Assembly (NCBI GenBank): GCA_035512595.1
Contig: DATKDU010000181.1
Location: 1 to 38,910 of the forward strand
Origin: DATKDU01 sp035512595
Lineage (GTDB): Bacteria; Planctomycetota; Planctomycetia; Pirellulales; Pirellulaceae
Length of the DNA: 38,910 nucleotides
Direction of reading: 5' to 3'
Part shown: one piece after another, positions 31,706 to 38,910 of the stretch
How positions within the stretch are numbered: position 1 is the first letter of the stretch
Layout: each line of letters starts with the position of its first letter
Position numbers and translations under genes: made by a program
Notes under the pieces: generated by a model
The model's input: only the letters and a program-made list of their open reading frames with translations
What the model was told of the DNA's origin: nothing
The model's database searches: none

Positions 31706-33931
31706 TCACATCTCAAAGCGAAACGTGCGGCACATGCTCCGCCACAGCCGCGTGGCCAGCGGCTGATAGCCGGCGTGGATCTTGGCTCGCCCGGTCGTGC
31801 CCGCCAACAGCCGGCTGGCGTCGTCATCGAGCGAGACGCTCGCCAGGTACGTAACGTCCACCGCCCGCTCGACCCCCTGTTCATCGGTCCGCGTAGCCAG
31901 ACTCCCTCCCGCCTTGAGCGACAAGGCCGCCGGCGCAGAGAGCATTTCTTGCTGCGAGAGGTGCTCGAGTGGGGCAGATTGCTTCTCGCCCGGCAAGCTG
32001 GCGGGATAAAGGTCCACCTGCTGCCCGGGCTGAAGGAACTCCAACTCCTGCTCGGGAATCAGCAGAATTGCTTCGTACGCACCGGGTTGGGCGATTTGTC
32101 CGATCGTCGTGCTGGCCTCCAAATACGCCCCCACATTCCGCCGCTCCAGCGGTCGTCCCGACCATGTGGGCAGCAACTTGACCTTGCCGCGCTCTGGCGT
32201 GCGAGCCACCGCGGGCAACAGTACGCCGGCCGCCGGCGCGCGGACAATCAGCTTTCGGCATTGCTCTCGGCGCTGGGCAAGCTGCTCGTCGAGTGCCGCG
32301 AGAGCTTCGTGCGCCGCCGCCAGATCGAGGTGCGCTTGGTGGTCGGTGTGGACCAACTGCCTGAGGACGTCGAGCCGAGCCGCAAGCTGGTCGCGCTGGC
32401 TGATGAGCGACTGCTCGGCGGAGCGGGCGTCAACGTTGTCCAGCTCCACGATCGGCTGCCCTTCCTCGACCACTCCGCCAGCGACGAAGATCTGCTTGAT
32501 CTCGCCGGGCACATCGACATAGACGCTGGTCGCCCCCCGCGGCTGCACGTGGAAGCTGCATGGCACGTAATACGGCAGCGGCACGAGCAGCAACGCAGCG
32601 ATGGCCGCGGCCGAGAGCGAAAACATGATGGCGGCACGTGGTTTGTTCACGCGATCGGCCCTCCCTGGAACTTGGAACACTTTCACTAGCCGCCACAAGG
32701 GCGTCACGACGAGCATCGTCACCATGGCCAACACGAGCAGTTGCCCGATGATCTTCAGACCGTAAGGCTCCAGCACGCGATACAGAAACCAGAAGATGGA
32801 AAACAATACCAGCCAGCCGTAAGCGGCCGAGGCGACGCTGTACACAGCAAACAACCACTGATGCCGCTGCGGCAGAAACGGATCGTGCGGCTGCGGCAGT
32901 CCGAGAAACCAGGCTCCGAGCTTTCGCCGCAGCAGCGTCGTCGCCTTCTGGCGGAGGTTGGGAATCTCCAGGAGGTCGGCCAGGATGTAGTAGCCGTCGT
33001 ACCGCATCAGCGGGTTGGCGTTGAAGAGAATCGTGCTCACCGAGCAGACGAACATCACGTTCAGGCAAATGCCGTTGACGATGCCCGGCCGGCTGTACCA
33101 CCACAGAATGGTCGCCAGCGACGCCAGGATCAGCTCGACGTACATCCCCGCGGCGCCGATGGCGGCCCGCTTCCACTTGCTGGGAATCATCCACGAGTCG
33201 GTGACGTTGCAATACAGGCACGGCGTGAAGACGAGCAGCATCAGCCCCATCTCGTGGCATTCGCCGCCGCACCGCTTGCACGCCAGGCCGTGGCCGAACT
33301 CGTGCAGGACCTTGGTCACGGCCAGCGTCACCGCCAATGCCAGCCAGTTTTGCGCCGCGAAGAATTCTTGAAAGGCGGGGAGCCGGCTGCAAAAAATGTC
33401 GAACTCCGCCCCGATGAGGAGCAGTGCCGCGAGCATCAGCCCCAGGGCCAAGGCGACGGCTGGAGCGGAGAAGAGCCAGCCCCACCAGCGATCGAGCCGC
33501 GACAGCCAGTGGTCGGGGTCAATGCCGCGGAAACGGATCGCCAGGAGGTTGCTGAGCTTGCCGAGCAGCACCTGCTTTTGGCGGGTGGCATCGCGGGCGG
33601 CCAGTTGCTCTCCTTGCCCCGGTGCGTCCGCCAGCAATAAGCCGCTGCGGTGCAATTGGCCGATCAATTGGTGCAATTGCCGATGGTTGATCCGCTGGGG
33701 AGCGAACCGCCGCTCGAACTGGTTGCGCATGTCGTCGAGGCTTGCTCGCCCGTCGAGCATTTCGAGCAGCGCAAACTCCTGCTCCTCAAAGCGAAAATAC
33801 TTGAGCGCCAGCGGGTCTTTGACGATCCAGTATTGCCGCCCCTGATACTCCTGCGTCGTCACTTCCAGATCGGGGCGCATCCGCACCGATAAAGTGTGGG
33901 AGGTCGTGGAGGTGAGGAGTGACGGAGGCAT
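31706..33931 (-). CDS. M50-family site-2-type metalloprotease with C-terminal HlyD region
   Basis: A 741-residue membrane protein. The N-terminal part (about 20-105) resembles a PqqD-like/peptide-binding winged helix. The zinc motif HEFGH is at 210-214 inside a membrane segment, and the second motif NANPLMRYDGYY gives ligand D313. Multiple TM segments run between about 155 and 455. The C-terminal region (about 500-735) is HlyD/membrane-fusion-like (VDVPGEIKQIFVAGGVVEEG, a coiled stretch and a beta-barrel). Such M50-HlyD proteins are thought to take part in peptide processing or export. Downstream of two HlyD-type genes on the same strand, with no ABC transporter. The start at 33931 follows the repeat hairpin; the ATG at 34045 would translate it. 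Confidence 0.88.
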   Translation of the reverse strand: MPPSLLTSTTSHTLSVRMRPDLEVTTQEYQGRQYWIVKDPLALKYFRFEEQEFALLEMLDGRASLDDMRNQFERRFAPQRINHRQLHQLIGQLHRSGLLLADAPGQGEQLAARDATRQKQVLLGKLSNLLAIRFRGIDPDHWLSRLDRWWGWLFSAPAVALALGLMLAALLLIGAEFDIFCSRLPAFQEFFAAQNWLALAVTLAVTKVLHEFGHGLACKRCGGECHEMGLMLLVFTPCLYCNVTDSWMIPSKWKRAAIGAAGMYVELILASLATILWWYSRPGIVNGICLNVMFVCSVSTILFNANPLMRYDGYYILADLLEIPNLRQKATTLLRRKLGAWFLGLPQPHDPFLPQRHQWLFAVYSVASAAYGWLVLFSIFWFLYRVLEPYGLKIIGQLLVLAMVTMLVVTPLWRLVKVFQVPGRADRVNKPRAAIMFSLSAAAIAALLLVPLPYYVPCSFHVQPRGATSVYVDVPGEIKQIFVAGGVVEEGQPIVELDNVDARSAEQSLISQRDQLAARLDVLRQLVHTDHQAHLDLAAAHEALAALDEQLAQRREQCRKLIVRAPAAGVLLPAVARTPERGKVKLLPTWSGRPLERRNVGAYLEASTTIGQIAQPGAYEAILLIPEQELEFLQPGQQVDLYPASLPGEKQSAPLEHLSQQEMLSAPAALSLKAGGSLATRTDEQGVERAVDVTYLASVSLDDDASRLLAGTTGRAKIHAGYQPLATRLWRSMCRTFRFEM

Positions 33932-33936
33932 GCGTC

Positions 33937-33994
33937 GGTAGGACGGCCCTTCCGGGCCATCCAGTTTGCGACGGCCCAGAAGGGCCGTCGTACC
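33937..33994. repeat. Palindromic element between HlyD and M50 genes
   Basis: Arms 33937-33958 and 33973-33994 pair at 20 of 22 positions (each holds ACGGCCCTTC). It exactly fills the space between the HlyD stop (33997) and the M50 start (33931). It may alter relative expression of the two genes, or be a passive insertion. Confidence 0.85.
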
Positions 33995-33996
33995 AG

Positions 33997-34953
33997 TCAT
34001 TTGAGGATCGTCATCACCGCCGAAGTCCCCGGTCGCAGCAGCCATTCGTCGCCGGCCAGACGGTTTTCGACCTCGGCCCGCACACGGTACTTCCCGCCGG
34101 CGGTCACCACCGGGCTGATGTACGTCACCCGGCCGGCAAACCGCTGCCGCTGACCGCGGGCCAGCTCCACCTCGACGGTTACGTCTTTACCCGCAATCTC
34201 CGCCACATTGAGCTCGCTGGTCGCCACAAACCCCTCGACCCGCAGCCGATCCATCCGCACGACCTGGATTACCGGCTCGCCGGCATTCACCCATTCGGCC
34301 TGCTCGTGGTAGACGGTCGCCACCTCGCCGCTGATCGGCGCGAGAATCTGCCGCCGGGCGACGCTCAGGTCGGCGGCCTGAACGTCGGCCTGATGCTTGT
34401 CCGCCGACATCTTGGCGACTTTACCATCGAGCCGGCTCTTTTCGATTTGCAGCTCGTCGCGCTGCTTGGCGAGTTTAGCCTTTTCGACCTCCTGCACGGT
34501 GATCGAGCCCGCTCCCTTGCGCTCGATGGCCAGCAATCGCTGTAGTTCTGCAATCGAGTAGGCGAGCGTGGCCTGGGCAAAGCGGACGTCGATGTCGTCG
34601 GATGCCTTGGCGATGGCCGCATCGCGCTCCAGCTCGGCAGCCATTTTCTGAAGCTTGGGCTGGCTGTCGTCCAGCAGCGCGAGCAATTGTCCCTGCTCGA
34701 CCACGTCGCCGTCTTTGACATGGATCTTCACCAGCGGCCCGGCCTCCAGTGCCGGCACCTGGATGTCTTCGATCAGATAGACCAGACAATCCGGCAGGTG
34801 GGCAGCCGCCGATGGAATGGCTGCGGAATGCGTCCCCGCGCCCGTCGGCGACGGCGGCTGTTTGCGAATGCCCGTGATGGAGGGGGGCGCAGCGATGGCC
34901 GACACGACCACGGCCGCGAGCAAACCGGTCAAAAGGATTCCCCTGCTGTGCAT
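33997..34953 (-). CDS. HlyD/RND-type periplasmic adaptor protein
   Basis: A 318-residue exported adaptor. A signal peptide (MHSRGILLTGLLAAVVVSAI) is followed by a biotinyl-lipoyl-like half (GPLVKIHVKDGDVVEQGQLL), a long helical hairpin (about 100-185) and the second lipoyl half (RRQILAPISGEVATVYHEQA), then a beta-barrel ending near SPVVTAGGKYRVRAEVENR. These are typical of membrane fusion proteins, which link an inner-membrane pump to an outer channel. The pump is not encoded here, unless the M50 gene supplies it. It starts at 34953, 17 bases after the GAF-HlyD gene, in the middle of the three-gene set. Confidence 0.87.
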   Translation of the reverse strand: MHSRGILLTGLLAAVVVSAIAAPPSITGIRKQPPSPTGAGTHSAAIPSAAAHLPDCLVYLIEDIQVPALEAGPLVKIHVKDGDVVEQGQLLALLDDSQPKLQKMAAELERDAAIAKASDDIDVRFAQATLAYSIAELQRLLAIERKGAGSITVQEVEKAKLAKQRDELQIEKSRLDGKVAKMSADKHQADVQAADLSVARRQILAPISGEVATVYHEQAEWVNAGEPVIQVVRMDRLRVEGFVATSELNVAEIAGKDVTVEVELARGQRQRFAGRVTYISPVVTAGGKYRVRAEVENRLAGDEWLLRPGTSAVMTILK

Positions 34954-34970
34954 GTCGCGTGGTTCCCGGA

Positions 34971-37112
34971 TTAGAGCCAGAACAGAATCTTGCTTTGGAC
35001 CGTCTCGATCAGGTCGCAGAACCAGACGAAGCCGATACTGCGCCGGCCGCAATAGAGCCGCGCAGTGACCGTCGTCTGGTCGTGCAGGTGCGGCAGTTCG
35101 TCTTTGTTGACCAGGGCGCGGACGAGAATCGTGTTCCCTTCTTCGCCGCGGACTTCGGCCGTTTGTTCGATTTCGATGACTTCGCCGTGGAATTCGGCCC
35201 CTGGATGGCTGGCGAGAGCGAAGATCACGTCCAGCGGCGGCCGCTGGCCATGCTGCGGCGGCTGCTCTTGGATCTGCATCAGGTGCTTCAGCCGCCGCTC
35301 GGGTACATACAGCTCCAGTTCCCACGGGCCATCGGGATTGGCCAGCGTCATCAGCACCTGTCCGCGGATCACCGGCCGGCGCTGAAGCTGCTCCTGCACC
35401 TTCCAGGTCACCACTTGCCCAGGCTGGTCCGCAATTACTTTCAGCCGCGACTGTTTCTGCGAGAAGACTTCCAGTTCGCGGCGGATGTTCTCCGACTCCT
35501 GCTTCAATTCCAAAAGTTCTCCCGCCAACTTGGCTTCGTCCGCCGGAGTGAGCCGCGAACCACTGCCGCGGGCGCTATCCAGCAGCCGCTTGTTCGTGGC
35601 CGAGAGCTGCTCCTGGTTCGTCTTCTGGCGACCGACAAGCCGCTGAAGTTCCTCCGCCAGGTCGTTGTTGGCCAGCTCCACCAGCAGGTCGCCAGTCTGC
35701 ACCATCTGGCCGTGCGATACAGGGACATTGATCACATCGCCGTCGATCCGCGCGAAGACGTCGCGGCGCAGGGCCGGCTGGAGTTTGCCGCTGGCGGCAA
35801 TGTCGAAATCCGCTCTTACCGTCGCCAGCGCCAAGACGCCTACCGCGACAAGTGCCAGGCAGACCATCGTCCACGGCATCGCCCGGCCGCGGAGGAACCA
35901 CGTGAGCCGGCCGACAAGCCGCCACAGCGGAAGCAGCGGCAGGTTGTGATGTTCCAGGGCATGGGCCAGTGCGGCGGCACTGTGCTGAGCCACCGTGCTT
36001 GCCCGGCTGCGGATCGACGGGCTGATGCGGCTGTCGCCAAGCTGCTCGACGATCAGCGCGCCTAGCGGCCGACGCCTCAAAGTCTCCGAAACGCCTTCCT
36101 TGCCCGGTGGAAACAGCGGCAGCACGGCAATCATCCGGGCGTGAGACTGGTCGAGGTATGGCTGAAGCTGATCGTCGATCTGCGGAGGCAGTTCGCCGTC
36201 GTCTCCCGTATGCCACAGGGGCTCGCCGGTGCGCAGCACGGCGCGGGCCAAGAGACCCAGCCGCCGCACTTCCGATGCGCGCCGATCGATGCTGTCCAAA
36301 CCGCTGACGGTCGTGATGCGTGCGCCGCTCGCATCGCCGAGAGCCAGCGACAGGCGATCGCAGCCAATCAGCCGCCGTCCCTCGTTGGCTATCGCGTACG
36401 ACGTGGTCCGCAGGTCGAGCGAGCGATGGATGGCGTGCAAAAATCCTTCGAGCTGCTGCCACAGCTCCTGCCTATCGGCCAGCTCGCGAAGCTTCTGACT
36501 CTTCAGGTAGTCGGTCGCCAGATCGCACATCTGCGCGAGAAAGCGAGCGTAGCCGCGCTGCGTCGCCGGTCCGCCGCCGGGGCGCTGAAAGACTTCGACG
36601 ACGCCCACCGTCTCCTGCTCCAGCCGCAGCGGAGCCAGGATCAAAAGGTGATCGGTTGGATTGGCGACCTCGTCAGCCGCAGCACCGGACTGCGGCGGAA
36701 TGAGCAGCGGCTGTCCGCCCGCCAGCGCCTTTCGCAGGAGTGCGGCGTGCTGCCGCTTAGTATCCGGCGTGGCGTCGATGCCGCTGGCTGCCAGGTTGAT
36801 TTGAAAGGTCAGCTCGAGCGTGCCGCCAGGGGCGGCCAGCCAGACGGCACTCCCCGCGGATGCCAAAGCGGCGGCCACGCGCGACAAGAATCCGCGGAAG
36901 AAATCGGCGGACGAAACGCCCGACTGAGCGAGTTGTGCAATTTCCTGCACCAGCGCGCGGATCTCCTGCCGCGTTTCCTGCACAACCACCGAGTCGGGCC
37001 CAGTCAATTCCGCTGCTGCCGCGGGATCCACTCTTTTCGCAGGCGCAGCGCCGCCAGCCGCAACAAAGAGTGTTGCGCGGGGTGTGGTCGGCACTGGCTG
37101 GGCAACGGACAT
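34971..37112 (-). CDS. GAF-domain and HlyD-type fusion protein
   Basis: A 713-residue protein. Its cytoplasmic N-terminal half has one or two GAF-like sensing domains (about 40-185, with LLILAPLRLEQETVGVVEVF; and about 210-370, with MIAVLPLFPPGKEG). A TM helix follows (about 412-432: MPWTMVCLALVAVGVLALAT), then a membrane-fusion part (ADFDIAASGKLQPALRRDVF; DLLVELANNDLAEEL; a coiled hairpin about 510-565). This fuses an intracellular small-molecule or redox sensor to an extracytoplasmic adaptor, which could gate export. It heads the M50/HlyD operon. The ribosome site is weak. The APC permease upstream is separated by 145 bases and is probably not in the unit. Confidence 0.85.
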   Translation of the reverse strand: MSVAQPVPTTPRATLFVAAGGAAPAKRVDPAAAAELTGPDSVVVQETRQEIRALVQEIAQLAQSGVSSADFFRGFLSRVAAALASAGSAVWLAAPGGTLELTFQINLAASGIDATPDTKRQHAALLRKALAGGQPLLIPPQSGAAADEVANPTDHLLILAPLRLEQETVGVVEVFQRPGGGPATQRGYARFLAQMCDLATDYLKSQKLRELADRQELWQQLEGFLHAIHRSLDLRTTSYAIANEGRRLIGCDRLSLALGDASGARITTVSGLDSIDRRASEVRRLGLLARAVLRTGEPLWHTGDDGELPPQIDDQLQPYLDQSHARMIAVLPLFPPGKEGVSETLRRRPLGALIVEQLGDSRISPSIRSRASTVAQHSAAALAHALEHHNLPLLPLWRLVGRLTWFLRGRAMPWTMVCLALVAVGVLALATVRADFDIAASGKLQPALRRDVFARIDGDVINVPVSHGQMVQTGDLLVELANNDLAEELQRLVGRQKTNQEQLSATNKRLLDSARGSGSRLTPADEAKLAGELLELKQESENIRRELEVFSQKQSRLKVIADQPGQVVTWKVQEQLQRRPVIRGQVLMTLANPDGPWELELYVPERRLKHLMQIQEQPPQHGQRPPLDVIFALASHPGAEFHGEVIEIEQTAEVRGEEGNTILVRALVNKDELPHLHDQTTVTARLYCGRRSIGFVWFCDLIETVQSKILFWL

Positions 37113-37257
37113 GTGTCAGAGGTAGGCACGAGTGCTAGCGGCGCAAAACGAACGACGCGCCGCATCGATTCCTTTCTTCGGACACGCTCCCGCCGCTACT
37201 GCCGTCAAAATTTGCCCAGAACGCAAAGTGCGGTTGCGCACACGGTGAATCCCGCAG

Positions 37258-38742
37258 CTAGCGGGCGAGGGAATTCCTCTCGCGGCCTGTCCGCCAGCGT
37301 CGGACGAACATAACGGCGATCCCCCCGATGAGCACGCCGAAGGCCCAGTAGGTTCCCACGCCGTGATTGTTCCATGCGTAAATCGCTCCTTTCCACAGCA
37401 TCCAGGAGCATGCCGCACATAGAAGCAGCGGCGTCAGCGGATAAAAGGGGACGCGATAGCCGGAGTGTCCCAGCCGACCGAGCGACCGAAGCAGTAGAAA
37501 GCCGATGCCGATCAACAGGAGAAATCCCCAAAAGAATGGGGCGGTGAATACGACGAGCCGCTCGAAACCGTCCTTCGAACGGCCCACGACGCACAGACCC
37601 AGCGTCGCCATTGCCTGCAGGATCAGCGAGCGTACGGGTCCGCCATATCGCTGGCTCCAAGCACCCAGCCAGGCAAACGCGGGGTCCTCCTGGCCGAGTG
37701 CATAGAATACGCGCGACCCGGCAAACAGCATTCCGTTCACGGCCCCCAGCGTCGAGATGCAAATCAGCAGGCTGATCCCCGCCGCGCCCCACACGCCAAA
37801 GCGAATCGCCATCGTGTCTGCCGCCACCGCAGATGAATTCCGCAGCCCCGGAAGTGATAAGGCAATCAGAAAGGCCCACGTGATTAGCAGGTAAATCGCT
37901 GTCACCATGCCGGCCCCCAAGAGGAGCGTCCGCGAAATGTTCTTGGCGGGGTTCTGCACCTCGGCTGCCACGTATGACATGTCACTCCAGCCGCCGTAGG
38001 CAAACATGACAAAGATCAGGGCCAACGCCAGATCGGGCTGGAAGGGCCTCGTGCTCGGCGGAACGTTGGGCGTCGGGCCAGCCACGAGCGTGAACGCCGT
38101 TGCCACGATCGCCAACAGACCCAGCACCTTGCTCGCCGTAAGGATGTTCTGCGTCATCGTCCCAGTACGGACCCCCAGGAAGTTCACTGCCGATAGCCCC
38201 ACAATTGCCGCACAGGCTAGAGCCAACTGCCCCATTGGAAGTTGCAGGGCTGGCAGCCACGGCGCCAGGAGCGTCGCTGCATAGCGGGCAAAGACGAACG
38301 CCACGGCCCCCACGTTCCCTGGGCGGACGATCCAAAACTCTACCCATGCAAAGGCAAACCCGACGTCGCTGCCGTACGCCTCCTTGAGAAAGGCATAGTT
38401 CCCTCCTTCGCGAGGGAAGGCAGTCGAAAGCTCGGCATAACACAACGAGCCGACCAGCGCCACGATCCCGCCGACGATCCAGACGGCGAAGATGCCGGCG
38501 ATGGCCACCGCCGAAGCCGTGGAGTCGGCCAGGGGCGGGGCACTTTCTCCGCGTAGCCATTGAACCAGAGCGAGCGAGCCAAACGACGCCCCCTCGGCAA
38601 TCTCATCCGACGACTCGTAGATCGACGCGCCGATGATGATGCCGACCATGATGCAGGTGGCATCGAGGAGCGACAGCTTCGGCCGGGACGGGGCTGCGGC
38701 CGGGCTGGCGGATTCGCGCTCTGCAATGGGCGGCTGACTCAC
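37258..38742 (-). CDS. APC-superfamily amino-acid permease
   Basis: A 494-residue transporter with about twelve hydrophobic segments, the first at LDATCIMVGIIIGASIYESS, containing the GxG-type substrate motif of the APC superfamily. The conserved FAYGGWSDMSYVAAEVQNPA and KNISRTLLLG block in the middle matches amino-acid exchangers/permeases of the LAT/YfnA kind. Cation- or exchange-coupled uptake of amino acids or amines is expected; specificity is unknown. GTG at 38742 is the start because AGGAGTC lies 5 bases upstream; an in-frame GTG at 38766 has none. It stands alone in this window. Confidence 0.9.
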   Translation of the reverse strand: MSQPPIAERESASPAAAPSRPKLSLLDATCIMVGIIIGASIYESSDEIAEGASFGSLALVQWLRGESAPPLADSTASAVAIAGIFAVWIVGGIVALVGSLCYAELSTAFPREGGNYAFLKEAYGSDVGFAFAWVEFWIVRPGNVGAVAFVFARYAATLLAPWLPALQLPMGQLALACAAIVGLSAVNFLGVRTGTMTQNILTASKVLGLLAIVATAFTLVAGPTPNVPPSTRPFQPDLALALIFVMFAYGGWSDMSYVAAEVQNPAKNISRTLLLGAGMVTAIYLLITWAFLIALSLPGLRNSSAVAADTMAIRFGVWGAAGISLLICISTLGAVNGMLFAGSRVFYALGQEDPAFAWLGAWSQRYGGPVRSLILQAMATLGLCVVGRSKDGFERLVVFTAPFFWGFLLLIGIGFLLLRSLGRLGHSGYRVPFYPLTPLLLCAACSWMLWKGAIYAWNNHGVGTYWAFGVLIGGIAVMFVRRWRTGRERNSLAR

Positions 38743-38910
38743 GATGACTCCTATCGTCGGCGACACTATAGCCGGTTCTTGCCCTCGGGCACACGGCGCG
38801 AGAACATCTGGCCCAAGGCATCCCCGTTGGCCGGCACTTGACGATCACGCGAGCGCGAGGAGGTCCTTTGTCGATCGGGTGCGAGCGATCCGCGCAGGGC
38901 TGCACCAGGC
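38743..38910. other. Right-edge region, no assigned gene
   Basis: 168 bases to the window edge. On the minus strand a frame open to the edge ends at TGA (38845-38847) after 21 codons (ARTRSTKDLLALA); it could be the 3' end of a gene lying outside, but nothing identifies it. No repeat or hairpin stands out. Confidence 0.3.

Noticed and set aside
38845..38910. Minus-strand 21-codon frame at the right edge considered a partial gene
   Set aside because: Too short to recognise and no codon or motif support, so only mentioned in the edge entry.

Overview
The window is GC-rich bacterial chromosome and most likely comes from a planctomycete (Planctomycetota). This is an inference from gene content: a Tat-exported DUF1501 protein, an ECF-type sigma factor paired with a very large membrane Ser/Thr kinase, secreted esterases with EF-hands, an M50/HlyD-type export set, a Uma2-family nuclease, a Cys-rich lipoprotein, and many short palindromic repeats at gene borders. 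No rRNA, tRNA, CRISPR array, phage or insertion sequence was recognised.

Layout. 1-7229: Cys-rich lipoprotein (cut by the left edge), Hsp20 chaperone, ferrochelatase, a secreted alpha/beta hydrolase carrying two in-frame palindromic repeat insertions, a sterol-desaturase-type hydroxylase and a DUF1501 protein. 7509-11505: sigma factor followed by a 1066-residue kinase. 11503-13877: Uma2 nuclease, cupin and a divergent enolase, separated by repeat elements that touch or supply their stop and start codons. 13878-14771: decayed DNA with an orphan signal peptide, a C-terminal deacylase-like remnant and a small coupled ORF. 14772-16779: two coupled secreted esterases. 16979-17127: a frameshifted small gene.

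17278-30155 is the most interesting part. Two operons face each other. The rightward one has two unrecognised proteins and an ATP-dependent-ligase-type nucleotidyltransferase with an unusual C-terminal extension. The leftward one is SWIM zinc-finger protein, HEAT-repeat protein, MoxR-type AAA+ ATPase (YehL-like), DUF5682 protein (YehM-like) and vWA protein (YehP-like), an expanded relative of the uncharacterised E. coli yehL/M/P/Q group. A divergent regulator-like gene fusing BRCT, MerR-type HTH and TPR regions sits beside the ligase operon, with a long direct repeat in the shared promoter region. Together they look like a candidate multi-component nucleic-acid-handling or stress/conflict system; its function is unknown.

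30462-38742: a VTT/DedA-type membrane protein, a small secreted coiled-coil protein with a clear terminator, then a three-gene leftward export-like set (GAF-HlyD fusion, HlyD adaptor, M50 protease with C-terminal HlyD region) with no ABC transporter, and an APC-family amino-acid permease.

At least six unrelated families of palindromic repeat occur here, nearly always at gene boundaries. Within one gene, two copies of a 75-bp palindrome lie in the same reading frame.
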